Shown here piece after piece: positions 9,261-17,142 of a stretch of DNA of 64,000 nucleotides. Origin of the DNA: Cellvibrio sp. PSBB006 (lineage in GTDB: Bacteria; Pseudomonadota; Gammaproteobacteria; Pseudomonadales; Cellvibrionaceae); the NCBI RefSeq assembly GCF_002162135.1, contig NZ_CP021382.1:3656001-3720000 (forward strand), in the 5' to 3' direction. How positions within the stretch are numbered: position 1 is the stretch's first letter; the number at the start of each line of letters is the position of its first letter. The notes beneath the pieces were generated by a model that was not told the DNA's origin, did no database searches, and saw only the letters and a list, made by a program, of their open reading frames with translations. A program made the position numbers and the translations under genes.

Positions 9261-9393
9261 TAGTCCCTTCTTTTAGTTTCCTCTTAGCCATATTTCCCTA
9301 TCCGATTGATCCCGTTTTTTCCATTGTGTTCTGTAATGTGCAGTTATTCCGCATTGCATATTTGGGCGGTATATTGGCCAACTATAAAAGTCC

Positions 9394-9520
9394 TTGCGCG
9401 TTTACATTCCGATGGATGCGCGTTTAGCAACTTGCCAATAGGATAAAGTCTTCTATAGTCAATAACTTAATGTATTGAGTGGGTGGGGTAACGCGCATCT
9501 GCTAGTGGCAAAACGCGCAT
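9394..9520. repeat. Four copies of a TGCGCGTT(T/A)A motif
   Basis: TGCGCGTTTA at 9395-9404 and 9417-9426 in direct orientation, and its complement at 9489-9498 (TAACGCGCAT) and 9511-9520 (AAACGCGCAT). Four copies within 130 bp of otherwise AT-rich DNA suggest a protein-binding array or part of a recombination site. Confidence 0.5.
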
Positions 9521-9531
9521 GCGTGTTTTTT
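9510..9531. repeat. Near-perfect palindrome followed by T run
   Basis: AAAACGCGCATGCGTGTTTT with one G-T wobble pair, continued by two more T. It could act as a terminator hairpin or be part of the repeat array around it. Confidence 0.45.
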
Positions 9532-9615
9532 GCTTTGGAAGAAATGGTGATTTCTTGATGTTCTGTTTTGTAAATCAGGCGGTTAAACGAAGTATCGAGA
9601 AATTAGGTTAGGTTG

Positions 9616-9635
9616 ATATCGCGCATGCGCGATAT
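9616..9635. repeat. 20-bp perfect palindrome
   Basis: ATATCGCGCATGCGCGATAT is identical to its own complement over 20 bases. It lies 30 bp before the first gene of the accessory stretch and shares the CGCGCATGCG core with the palindrome at 9510. Confidence 0.6.
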
Positions 9636-9664
9636 ACGGATGTTAGTCTCCAGGTGAATTCAGA

Positions 9665-10042
9665 GTGAACTTATTTAACGACGAAATTGTTGAACTGCTC
9701 AATCAGTACTTCGATAAAGATGAGGAGTATGTTGAGTCAATATTACTTGCCTCATATGGATTCAATATCCAGTTTGTTAATTTTAGAATTCAATGTAATG
9801 AGCGTGTATTTGCTTCAATAGGTGGAAAAGAATACGAGTGGGAGGATGCTCCAAACTCCGGCCCGTGGGGTGCATTGGGTAGGCAGCTTGCTAAAAAAGC
9901 AGTATTGAAATCACCAAAGCTGTTAACCATAGAATTCGAAAGTGGGGATTCAATCGATATAGAGACCGAGGAAAGTCAATACGAATCTGTAATATTCGAT
10001 TTTCCTTCTGAGGGCGAAGCCTTGGTTATGGAAATATTCTAA
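9665..10042 (+). CDS. Hypothetical acidic protein
   Basis: 125 residues from a GTG start preceded by CCAGGTGA. No signal peptide or membrane segment, acidic overall. The second half (SPKLLTIEFESGDSIDIETE, then YESVIF) has the alternating beta-strand look of small immunity-type proteins often carried as cassettes, but I cannot name a family. It is followed 10 bp later by an attC-like site, as expected for an integron cassette gene. AT-rich codon use unlike aga27A. Confidence 0.6.
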   Translation: MNLFNDEIVELLNQYFDKDEEYVESILLASYGFNIQFVNFRIQCNERVFASIGGKEYEWEDAPNSGPWGALGRQLAKKAVLKSPKLLTIEFESGDSIDIETEESQYESVIFDFPSEGEALVMEIF

Positions 10043-10052
10043 TGAGCAAAAG

Positions 10053-10169
10053 GCCTAACAAATTTGTCCAGCCGACGTTTTGGTTTTGGCTCCTTTTTGT
10101 GTATGTCCTACGGCCATTTTTGAACAAAAATCCATTATAACCAAAACGCGGTTGACAAAGGCGTTATGT
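10053..10169 (+). other. Integron attC-like recombination site
   Basis: Begins GCCTAAC (consensus RYYYAAC) and ends GTTATGT. Folding gives TAAC/GTTA, then an unpaired AAA/GGC spacer, then TTTGTC/GACAAA, then AGCCG/CGGTT and CGTTTTGGTT/AACCAAAACG. The left arm has two extra bases (C at 10070 and the A after GCCG at 10075) that stay extrahelical, as in real attC sites, and the remaining 46 bp form the variable terminal structure. It lies just after one small gene and just before the next in the same direction. This combination (crossover core, spacer, two extrahelical bases) is hard to explain otherwise. Confidence 0.82.
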
Positions 10170-10181
10170 TTGAGAGACACC

Positions 10182-10520
10182 ATGGAAAATAGCTCGCTTC
10201 AGCAGGAAATAGAAAAATTAATCAATTATCCGTCAACTCCAGCGTCAGAGTGGGTTAGGTGCGTTGAGTCTGCATCCGAGCCTGCTGTAGCTGGAGCAAT
10301 TGCTCACTGGAAACGAATCAATAGCGGGATAACGGGCGGTAATTCTGATGCTGTCTCGAACAAGCGAGAAGCTGCTTCAGCAATTTTACAATATCGGCTA
10401 TCCAATAAAAGTATTGCTACTATGGTCGCTTTAGAAAAATCCACAACTAGGCTCTCTTATGTAATGGTAGGTTTGGCTGTGGTGGGCTTGATTTTATCTG
10501 CTTTGCAAATACTGGGTTAG
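10182..10520 (+). CDS. Small membrane-anchored hypothetical protein
   Basis: 112 residues from the ATG at 10182, which begins 12 bp after the attC-like site; an earlier in-frame start at 10080 would put coding sequence inside that site and is rejected. The body is soluble and helical, with one C-terminal transmembrane helix (VMVGLAVVGLILSALQILG), so the bulk probably faces the cytoplasm. Family not recognised. It looks like the second gene of the cassette-like series. Confidence 0.6.
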   Translation: MENSSLQQEIEKLINYPSTPASEWVRCVESASEPAVAGAIAHWKRINSGITGGNSDAVSNKREAASAILQYRLSNKSIATMVALEKSTTRLSYVMVGLAVVGLILSALQILG

Positions 10521-10645
10521 GCAGTTGTACAGGAGAAAAAAGCATAACAGTTAACATCAATCGGCAGACTTCGCCTGTTTGATATAAAAATTTATAGGCT
10601 TTTTACGCTACTGCGCGCAACGTTACATTTGCTGGAGGATTTCTC

Positions 10646-10882
10646 ATGGCTAAAAAGCCCCCGTCACAACACGTGGTAAAAAGCTCAGATGGATGGGCTG
10701 TTAAAAAGGGTGGATCCACTAGAGCTACCAAAATTTTCTCCACCCAAAAAGAGGCCGTGTCTCATGGGTGAGAAATCGCTAAAAAGCAAAACGCTGAGTT
10801 CTATGTTCATGGAAAGGATGGAAAAATTCGAGAAAAAGATAGCTACGGAAAAGACCCGTATCCACCTAAAGATAAAAAATAG
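10646..10882 (+). pseudogene. DUF2188-family gene interrupted by an in-frame TGA
   Basis: Reading from the ATG at 10646 (GGAGG 10 bp before) gives 78 codons with one internal TGA at 10769-10771 (codon 42). Both halves match DUF2188: HVVKSSDGWAVKKGGSTRA before the stop, and EIAKKQNAEFYVHGKDGKI then EKDSYGKDPYPPK after it. In relatives the stop position is commonly arginine, so a CGA-to-TGA change is the simple explanation. The function of DUF2188 proteins is unknown. No selenocysteine insertion context was evident. Either a recent pseudogene or a sequencing error. Confidence 0.8.
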
Positions 10883-10891
10883 GTCGATAAA

Positions 10892-11494
10892 ATGCGCCGT
10901 GACTTTGAGAGAAACGTATTTTTAAGGCCCGTTTGATGAGGATTTTAGACAGCTTCTGCTTGGTGTAGTGTTTACAATAATTTACTTCGGTTACAAGCCT
11001 AGGCTTTCTTTGGAGAGCGCTGACTCTGCTGAAAATAGAATAGACAAGATCACCAATATAATTAAGGAGTCCAAATTTGGAATCCATGCCCTTTCGAGGC
11101 TAGTATCGACGACCAAAGGAGAGGTATATCGCATGAATATGCCTTTTGAGTTAGGTATTGATTACGGATGCAAGAAACTTAAAGGCGGAAAGCGGAGCAA
11201 GAAGAAAATTTTGATTCTTGAAAAAGAGCGTTACCGCTTCCAGAAGGCTATATCTGATTTGTCTGGCTGTGACATCAAAAGCCATAATGATGAAGTCGAC
11301 AAGATTATCTGTTCTGTTCGAAATTGGTTTATAACTGAAGAGTTAGGCAAAGGCGATAGCGGTAATATGGTATGGGATAGATATAACGATTCAAGCATAC
11401 CTATACGATGAAGTAGTTGAAAAAGATGGTTATAAATCTACCGATGACGTAAGTCATACATCACATGAATGAATGGTTTGAGAAACAAATGTAA
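10892..11494 (+). pseudogene. Frameshifted conserved-hypothetical gene (FEKNVF...PFD family)
   Basis: ATG at 10892 gives MRRDFERNVFLRP, then one extra base near 10931 and continuation FDEDFRQLLLGVVFTIIYFG in another frame, on through ESKFGIHALSRL and MNMPFELGIDYG. Near 11393 one base appears missing (frame change into AYLYDEVVEKDGYKSTDD), and a third shift near 11464 leads to MNEWFEKQM and TAA at 11492. Reassembled, it has the length and order of a family of about 200-residue bacterial proteins with FDxDF, GIHDLSR and MPFELG motifs, possibly with a TIR/nucleotide-binding-like fold; function unknown. Three independent shifts indicate an old pseudogene. It follows the DUF2188 pseudogene by 9 bp. 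Confidence 0.7.
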
Positions 11495-11586
11495 CAAGTG
11501 TAGTCCATCGGAAAAATTACTCGTTGTGCTCGCAACTTTCCATAGCTATAGGTGTTCTGAAAAACTCAGAAACCAAGGAGCAATTA

Positions 11587-11964
11587 ATGAAAACCTATTG
11601 CGCAGCAATGATGCTAATTAGCTTTACAAACTGTTGTTATGCAAAAGAGCTTTATCGCGCTCCCACTGCTGGTGATAGTGGCACATATTATGTATTAACT
11701 CATGAAAAAATTGAACGGCATATAAGCAAAGTTCTAACCAGCCGCATAGGAAAAAGCAATGAGTATACAGACTTTACTGAATTGAAAATTAACTGTGTAT
11801 CAAAGCAGTATTTTGAGCTTGCTGGTAGTAATGAAGACGGGGCGAAGGAAAAACCAACTAAGCCACTTAAAGACTGGTCTAGTAAATCTAAATGGACTTC
11901 TCTTGTAGTAGGTTCTAACAAATATGACTTGGTTCAATTTCTTTGCAAAAAATATAAGGCATAA
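11587..11964 (+). CDS. Secreted hypothetical protein
   Basis: 125 residues. The ATG at 11587 has AAGGAG 7 bp before it and starts a signal peptide (MKTYCAAMMLISFTNCCYA, cut before KELYRAP). The mature part has YTDFTELKINC and a C-terminal VQFLCKKYK, with two cysteines that could pair in the periplasm. No family recognised. One of several small exported proteins in this stretch, all on the plus strand. Confidence 0.6.
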   Translation: MKTYCAAMMLISFTNCCYAKELYRAPTAGDSGTYYVLTHEKIERHISKVLTSRIGKSNEYTDFTELKINCVSKQYFELAGSNEDGAKEKPTKPLKDWSSKSKWTSLVVGSNKYDLVQFLCKKYKA

Positions 11965-12387
11965 ATAATTGTTCCAATTAGCGCACTGAGTGCGCTGAAC
12001 AGTTTGTAAATAGCGGATTTATAATTTTCTGCGGAAATTTTTTCGCAAGACCGCGATTTGCGAACTGCTGTTGTACACAACATCCGCGGGACTATTTTCG
12101 CAAGAAAAGCAGACGCCTCAATACCGCATAACGAGGGGGCTAGACAAATGTCGAAGGAGACGCGAAACAAGTACAACCACCATGCCGAAGATTCTCGTTG
12201 TGTGAGCTTATCGGATTATCCGAAACCGCCGATTTTTAATCTAAGGATTATTCAGATTATTGAAAAACTAAAGAATCGCTCATACAGATAAAACACCAAA
12301 CGAAGTACTCGTAAAGAGTACGAAGGCAACATGTAGAAATACAGGCTATTTTCATAAAACTATTATTTTGATAAATGGGATGAAATT
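11965..12387. other. Intergenic stretch with hairpins and a short repeat
   Basis: Contains a hairpin AGCGCACT-G-AGTGCGCT (11980-11996) just after the previous gene, two copies of TTTTCGCAAGA (about 12036 and 12095), a hairpin GTACTC-GTAAA-GAGTAC near 12305-12321, and one possible small gene (12148-12291). GCATAAC at 12126 and GTTGTGT at 12198 resemble attC ends but the arms between do not pair, so no site is called. Confidence 0.45.
12148..12291 (+). CDS. Possible 47-residue protein
   Basis: ATG at 12148 preceded by GAGGGGG at 8-9 bp. The product is basic and hydrophilic with an NLRIIQIIEKLKNRSYR end. No family recognised and no other support, so this may be chance. Confidence 0.3.
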   Translation: MSKETRNKYNHHAEDSRCVSLSDYPKPPIFNLRIIQIIEKLKNRSYR

Positions 12388-13029
12388 ATGAGCTGGAGAG
12401 GTGGCGTAGAACTGATGTTGAAAATTTTGCCCTTAGTAGACGAATATGTTGACGATGAGATTAGAGAGGGGTTTTTAGGAAATTTGCTTGATTTGCTTTC
12501 CTCGTATGATATGGATGTCTATGAGTTGGTGGGAATAAGGGAGGATCTTGATAAGTTAATTGGTGTTGACGAGGATGATGAAGAAAAGGAAGGGGATTAT
12601 ATAAGACACATAGAAGCCGAATACCTTGAATTACCAAAAACTCTCAGAGAGTATGACTTGAAGTTCATGGAAGAGAAGCTATACAAAATAATCCGCGATT
12701 CCGTTAAGTACAATTTTGAGAAAGTCAGAATGAGTCTAGAAAATGGTGGGGGTGATCTCCATGTTTGGGGTGTAGCTGACCCGCCTATTAATGAAGATAA
12801 GCTGCCGGTATCAATTGCAAACCTCCCTATATCATGGAATCTTTACTTGGGTTTTTATGTTGGACTGTGTAAGAAATACGAGAAAACGCATTATTATTTA
12901 GAATTCATTCCAAACAAAAATGGTAGCTATGAATTAACTGTCGAAGTGAATGATATTGAATGGCAATCATTGTCAATTTTTGGAATGTCGTTAGAAAAAT
13001 TTATAGAGAAAAACAAAGAATCGCAATGA
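12388..13029 (+). CDS. Hypothetical acidic cytoplasmic protein
   Basis: 213 residues, no signal or membrane segment. The first part (RGGVELMLKILPLVDEYV, then LLDLLSSYDMDVYEL) is helical and very acidic (DEDDEEKEGD around residue 75). The second part contains LPISWNLYLGFYVGLC and ends in LEKFIEKNKESQ. The acidic, two-part build recalls polymorphic-toxin immunity proteins, which is only an impression. Very AT-rich codon use compared with the flanking core genes. Confidence 0.6.
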   Translation: MSWRGGVELMLKILPLVDEYVDDEIREGFLGNLLDLLSSYDMDVYELVGIREDLDKLIGVDEDDEEKEGDYIRHIEAEYLELPKTLREYDLKFMEEKLYKIIRDSVKYNFEKVRMSLENGGGDLHVWGVADPPINEDKLPVSIANLPISWNLYLGFYVGLCKKYEKTHYYLEFIPNKNGSYELTVEVNDIEWQSLSIFGMSLEKFIEKNKESQ

Positions 13030-13353
13030 GGTCGTGCTCAAGGAACGATAGAGGTCTAAGGCATTTTTGCATAATTTAAAGAAGAGAGGATAAACACTTG
13101 TCTACATTGTTTAATGTAGATTGAATCAAGTCCGCCTTGTAGTAGCAAATATAATCCCATTCCAAACATTCTAAGGGAGGTAGTAGAGTTTATAAATTTA
13201 GCATTTTATGTAATTTATGCGATATTAATTTGGCAAACTATTTTGGCAGTTAAGGGGCGCACACGACGATAACGGAACATACAAGCGCATGTTGTCGGCG
13301 GTTTCTTTTGCTGCCTCAAGTCGGCTGTAAATGCGTTAGCTTTAGGGGATGCT
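13030..13353. other. Gene-free interval
   Basis: 324 bp, AT-rich, no supported gene. The end (about 13271-13342) has GATAACG and GCGTTAGC flanking partly complementary sequence, faintly like a degenerate attC site, but the arms pair too poorly to call. Confidence 0.35.
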
Positions 13354-14042
13354 ATGAAAAAGCTAGCTGTAATTGTTTTAATTTTTACCTTTAGCAAAAG
13401 TTTTGCAATAGATTTTGAATTTGAAGGAGTGATGGAAGGATTGAAGTCCGATGAAAGAGATATTAATTTCTCTGGTTCCATTGAGTGCGACGAATCAGGA
13501 ACATATCAATATCAAAAAACCGGAATACCAATTCCTCTAACCAGTCTTCCCATTTTTCGGGAGCTGGAGCGTTCTTCCGAAAACATGCTTTTTTGGTAGA
13601 AGGCAATGTAGACAAAAAGAGCGGTGCATTCATTCTAGAATACTACGATGGAAATTTACGTGGAGTATGGACTGACTTTAAAGCATATCGAAGGGTAAGA
13701 ATTCAGCCAAAAAAAATAGCATTCCTTCGGGGGATTGTAGAAGCTGATAGTAAGGAATATGTTGTATCCAGAAAAATGGAAAGTGCTGATGAAGAAGCAT
13801 TTTTCTTAGAAATAGATGGATTACCCGAACATAGACTAACCTCAGAACGGAGATGTCAAGGAGTGTATGGAATTGATATGGTATGGGTTAAGAAATCCGA
13901 CGTAGGCTATGAGGTTGAATGGAGGGGAAACTCTCCTGGGCAAGCAGGGGTTGAGTATAGAGACAATAAAATAATTTCTGTAGGTGAAGTTAACAAGTCA
14001 TCCGGTAGGCCGCTTGAAGCTGCCGCTGAGTCTGAGCGTTAA
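13354..14042 (+). pseudogene. Secreted hypothetical protein, apparently frameshifted
   Basis: Two overlapping frames look like one gene. The first (13354-13599) has a ribosome site AGGGGATG and a signal peptide (MKKLAVIVLIFTFSKSFA), then FEGVMEGLKSDERDINFSG; it ends early at 13599. The second (open from before 13485 to 14042) has no credible start but continues with HAFLVEGNVDKKSGAFILEY and a further 140 sensible residues. A single-base shift around 13530-13590 would join them into a roughly 225-residue exported protein. No family recognised. Alternatively, only the short first product is made. The last 55 bp (GTTAAC near 13989 to GCGTTAAA at 14043, with a hairpin at 14009-14025) vaguely resemble a compact attC. 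Confidence 0.5.
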
Positions 14043-14056
14043 AAAGGGTTCCTAAG

Positions 14057-14779
14057 ATGATAAGAAGAATCTATATTGCAGGGATAATTTTATTTTTAAT
14101 CTCCCAGATATCTCATGCTGAAGTGTCGTTTGATTGTGAGATTGATAATTTAAATATTGTTGAGCTGGAAATATGCGGCTCAGCAGAGCTGCGTAATCTA
14201 GATGGTCTAATGGCTACACTTTTCAGTAAAATTAAAAAATATGGCATAACTGCAGCCATAGACGAACAAAAGGTATGGTTAAGAGATAGAAACACATGCG
14301 GAGAAAATAGTTGGTGCATCGATAATCGATATCGATCTAGAATTTCCGAACTTGCAAAAATATTAAAACTTGACAATCCTCAACATGTAACTTCACCTGA
14401 GCTTTTCACTACCTTAAATTGGATTGCCGACTCTCCCTTCGACAAGTCTCCTACATGCGAAAAATATGACGATATAAATCTCGACGGCAGAAAAGAGATT
14501 GTCTGCTGGCCTTATTGTGGTGGGCCTGCATGTGCTTGGTATTTTTTTGCAAGTATAAACGATATTTTTCGGTATCTTCCTGAACTAGAACAAGGAACTG
14601 CTAATGAGCTTTCTGTGCTCCCGGAGAATATGATCCCTGAACATATACTAAATAAGTACCCAGTACAAAATGGCAATGTTATAAATGGATGGCGGATACT
14701 TTATAGTAAATATACATACCAAGATATCTTTGAAGAAAGCTATTTTTGCTATTCAAAAGATCGATATATCCCATGCTAA
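14057..14779 (+). CDS. Secreted LprI-like (DUF1311) protein
   Basis: 240 residues with a signal peptide (IAGIILFLISQISHA). Residues 23-90 carry the lysozyme-inhibitor LprI-like pattern: FDCEIDNLNIVELEICGSAELRNLD split around a Cys-x-Glu-x-x-Ile-Cys core, then QKVWLRDRNTCG. The C-terminal 140 residues contain CEKYDDINLDGRKEIVCW and several more cysteines and are not assigned. Family members bind or inhibit lysozyme in some species, but a role here is not shown. It starts 14 bp after the preceding frame. Confidence 0.7.
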   Translation: MIRRIYIAGIILFLISQISHAEVSFDCEIDNLNIVELEICGSAELRNLDGLMATLFSKIKKYGITAAIDEQKVWLRDRNTCGENSWCIDNRYRSRISELAKILKLDNPQHVTSPELFTTLNWIADSPFDKSPTCEKYDDINLDGRKEIVCWPYCGGPACAWYFFASINDIFRYLPELEQGTANELSVLPENMIPEHILNKYPVQNGNVINGWRILYSKYTYQDIFEESYFCYSKDRYIPC

Positions 14780-15183
14780 TGATGCAATCTAACAAGCTAC
14801 CCCATTACCTAGTCATAAGCACGCGTGTGCGGAGCATTAGTAGACGAGAAAGAATGCAACTTCAAATGGAAGTAGTTAGTGAAATCCAAGTAAAGCGTTA
14901 ACAAGTAAAAGCACGCGTCACTGGCAAAAGCTGTCATCTTCTGATTCCAAAATAGCCGCCTTGATGCGTTGTGTCTCCATGCGCCCCTAGAAAAGTAGAC
15001 CCCTGACCATCGCCTAATGAAGGTCTATAAAACGTCAAAGTAAGCGTGATACAAGCACTACCAGTGTGCTGAGTGTTCTCTTTTCAAAGCCGTGCACCGC
15101 CTGGAGGACCCAAGACCAGTGCTGCCGAGGTACTCGCTTCGTATGCACCACTTTTAATGGAAGGTTAGGTACTACTCATATTC
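14780..15183. other. 404-bp gene-free interval
   Basis: ATCTAACAAG at 14788-14797 and GCGTTAAC at 14897-14904 have the form of attC ends, but the arms between are not clearly complementary. GCACGCGT occurs twice (about 14819 and 14931). No reading frame of note. Probably remnants of lost cassettes plus the promoter of the next gene. Confidence 0.4.
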
Positions 15184-15981
15184 ATGAAAATCTACCACGA
15201 AACTAAATCCTTTTTACAAAACAGTTTCCGCGCTATGGAAGCTTCGATACCTTCTCCTATCAGAGTAAAGTATGGGGAACGTTGGGTTCTGCGGTATCGT
15301 GAAGAACATCGTTGCCTTGAATTAGCAATTATTCAAAAGCTCGCCAGATATATTAGCGGCTTAAACGCGTCATTATTGCTGTTAGAGTCGGGGTATACCC
15401 AAGAACTTGGTGCAATTTTTCGAACGCTGGATGAGTTCCAGCAAGATATAGTATTTCTTGCCTTGCCAATTGTGGGTGGAATTAAGATAACGGAAACGCA
15501 CAAAAAGTATCTTGAGCAATTTTTTCAGGAGGAGTTTGATAATCCGGAAAGTGCAATCCTATCTACGCAGAAAAGAGATCTGGTTCCGAGAAAGAAAATC
15601 TTGGCGATTATAGCTAACTCTGCCCAAGGCGGCCTTAATCCACATGACCAACGAGAAATATCCCGAACTCTTAGTCAGACATATAGCGGTTATGTTCATG
15701 GGGCATCATGCCACATATGCGAAATGATAGGAGGTAACCCGCCGCATTATTTTTTATCGGGTATGGCAGGGACATACCGCCAAGGAGAATTTGCGTATAA
15801 CTATTGGGATTATGCATATCGTGGTCTTATTTCCTTAGTTCTCACAGCCAAGGCACTCGGTGAAGTTGAAATCGTCGATCAAGGATACAAGTTTATTAAA
15901 CACTTTGAATCAATAACTGGCGATACCGGGAATGGCGATGCCGAAGCTCTCATGAAAAAAATTAAGCGCAAAGCTGACTAA
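15184..15981 (+). CDS. Hypothetical protein, DUF5677-like
   Basis: 265 residues, all-helical, no signal peptide. Features such as RYISGLNASLLLLESGYTQE, AIFRTLDEFQQDIVFLA and YSGYVHGA resemble DUF5677/HEPN-like proteins, where an R-x-L-x-E helix is followed by a late S-x-x-x-H-G motif. Some HEPN-like relatives act as RNases in defence or stress, but I do not see the canonical R-x4-6-H pair clearly. Plus strand, in line with the other accessory genes. Confidence 0.55.
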   Translation: MKIYHETKSFLQNSFRAMEASIPSPIRVKYGERWVLRYREEHRCLELAIIQKLARYISGLNASLLLLESGYTQELGAIFRTLDEFQQDIVFLALPIVGGIKITETHKKYLEQFFQEEFDNPESAILSTQKRDLVPRKKILAIIANSAQGGLNPHDQREISRTLSQTYSGYVHGASCHICEMIGGNPPHYFLSGMAGTYRQGEFAYNYWDYAYRGLISLVLTAKALGEVEIVDQGYKFIKHFESITGDTGNGDAEALMKKIKRKAD

Positions 15982-16073
15982 CACAGGCATTCAGTACTAT
16001 AGCTTATCATTACAGCTTCACTTGGATCATAATGCCTTGCCTTTCATACTAAATAATCTCAATGGAGCTTGAA

Positions 16074-16613
16074 ATGTCTGTTTCTGCAAGCCAAATTCTA
16101 ACTATTGTTCTGATCTTCTTCTTATCGACAACTTGCTTATCCAGCGAAGGCAATACCAGTCGCTTCACTATTAAGAATGAATCTGTGGTATTAGATCTTG
16201 AATTTAATATACTTTGGACGCGTTGTTCTTTAGGGCAAACTCCTTCTATGAACAAATGCGAAGGTGAGGCCATTGCTGTAGATCCAGCGACAGGGATGCC
16301 GAAAGAATTTAATTATAATGATGAAGCCGGTTGGAGGCTCCCCACGCCTCAAGAGTTAAGCTCTCTCGTCATTTGTAGTTCCGGGTTACGTGCAAGGCTA
16401 GATGAAGAAAGTGATGGAGGAGGGTGCGAAGGTGAATTCACAGCTCCGACAATCAATACAGAAATTTTTCCTGACACACCTACAAAAGCAGCTTTTTGGT
16501 CTGATGGAGGCTGCGGTGGTTACGCAATGGCAACTTACTTTCAAAATGGATCAACCTATTGCTACACATTGAACGATGGTCCTCAGTACGTACGGCTCGT
16601 ACGAGATTTGTGA
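16074..16613 (+). CDS. Exported DUF1566 (Lcl C-terminal domain) protein
   Basis: 179 residues. The ATG at 16074 is chosen because GGAG lies 7 bp before it; an in-frame ATG at 16062 would overlap that site. A signal peptide (ILTIVLIFFLSTTCLSSEG) leads into a domain with ILWTRCSLGQ, GWRLPTPQELSSLV, KAAFWSD and YVRLVRD, the W-RLPT-EL/FWS pattern of DUF1566, a C-type-lectin-like fold found in surface proteins. Probably periplasmic or surface; ligand unknown. Confidence 0.75.
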   Translation: MSVSASQILTIVLIFFLSTTCLSSEGNTSRFTIKNESVVLDLEFNILWTRCSLGQTPSMNKCEGEAIAVDPATGMPKEFNYNDEAGWRLPTPQELSSLVICSSGLRARLDEESDGGGCEGEFTAPTINTEIFPDTPTKAAFWSDGGCGGYAMATYFQNGSTYCYTLNDGPQYVRLVRDL

Positions 16614-16636
16614 TCTTCTAGAAAATTGTCAAATAA

Positions 16637-17071
16637 TTGATTAGAGCACTATTTCAAGTCATTATGTTTCCTTACCGAATGCAGGATGGCGAACTTCAAT
16701 TCCTCATCGGCAAACGAGCCGATGGCGGGTATTGGCAAGCAATCTCCGGTGGAGGCGAGTACGCCGAAAACCCCTTGGAGGCAGCTCAACGAGAGCTGTA
16801 TGAGGAAGCGGGGTTAAAAGGGCAAAACTGGGTCCAGTTGGAAAGCATGTGCACTCTTCCAAAAATATATTATCGTGGCCATGAAAGCTGGACTGGCATT
16901 AAGCACGTCATTCCTGAATATGCTTTTATGGCTCATTGCTCCGGTAATGAAACTATTTCGGACGAACATTCGGAATTAAGATGGGTTTCGGCTGATGAGG
17001 CTCACTTGCTGCTAAAGTACGATTCGAATAGGAATGTTCTGTGGGAGGCGTGTCAGCGTATTTGCTTCTAA
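16637..17071 (+). CDS. NUDIX hydrolase
   Basis: 144 residues with a perfect Nudix box, GGGEYAENPLEAAQRELYEE followed by AGL, giving the metal-binding Glu residues for nucleoside-diphosphate-linked substrates. The start is a TTG at 16637, chosen because MIRALFQVIMFPYR matches the usual N-terminus (relatives read RAPFQVLVIPYR); the next ATG (16664) would cut the first strand. Substrate unknown; dihydroneopterin- or nucleotide-type pyrophosphatases of this length are common. Confidence 0.82.
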   Translation: MIRALFQVIMFPYRMQDGELQFLIGKRADGGYWQAISGGGEYAENPLEAAQRELYEEAGLKGQNWVQLESMCTLPKIYYRGHESWTGIKHVIPEYAFMAHCSGNETISDEHSELRWVSADEAHLLLKYDSNRNVLWEACQRICF

Positions 17072-17142
17072 TACGATGCGGCAAGGGAGCTTCATAGCGC
17101 AGTATTACTATATATTTCATTACTGTTTGGACGTTAGCCACT

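Larger units (their letters stand above)
9215..9664. other. Gene-free junction between mannan locus and accessory region
   Basis: 450 bp without a convincing gene. Besides the terminator it carries four copies of a TGCGCGTT-type motif, a near-palindrome and a 20-bp perfect palindrome (separate entries). It marks the drop from the GC-balanced mannan genes to the AT-rich small-gene stretch, so it may be the edge of an inserted block. GGTTAAAC at 9580-9587 has the form of an integron crossover core but is unsupported alone. Confidence 0.5.

Noticed and set aside
10521..10645. GCATAAC...GTTACAT as a second attC
   Set aside because: Ends are right but the arms between (CATCAATC and GCGCGC) do not pair.
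10708..10722. GGATCCACTAGAG resembles a cloning-vector polylinker
   Set aside because: It falls within a well-matched DUF2188 reading frame (GGSTRA), and no further vector sequence follows, so this is coincidence.
10769..10771. TGA in the DUF2188 gene as a selenocysteine codon
   Set aside because: The family is not known to use selenocysteine, the aligned residue is usually Arg, and no insertion hairpin is evident.
11037..11200. TIR-domain defence protein
   Set aside because: The MPFELG/GIH-LSR family may share such a fold, but the catalytic Glu context is not evident and the gene is broken, so no defence claim is made.
12126..12205. GCATAACGAG...CTCGTTGTG as an attC
   Set aside because: Only the outermost bases pair, with no L-box pairing or extrahelical bases.
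14788..14904. ATCTAAC...GCGTTAAC as an attC
   Set aside because: The inner arms do not fold; kept only as a faint possibility in the interval note.
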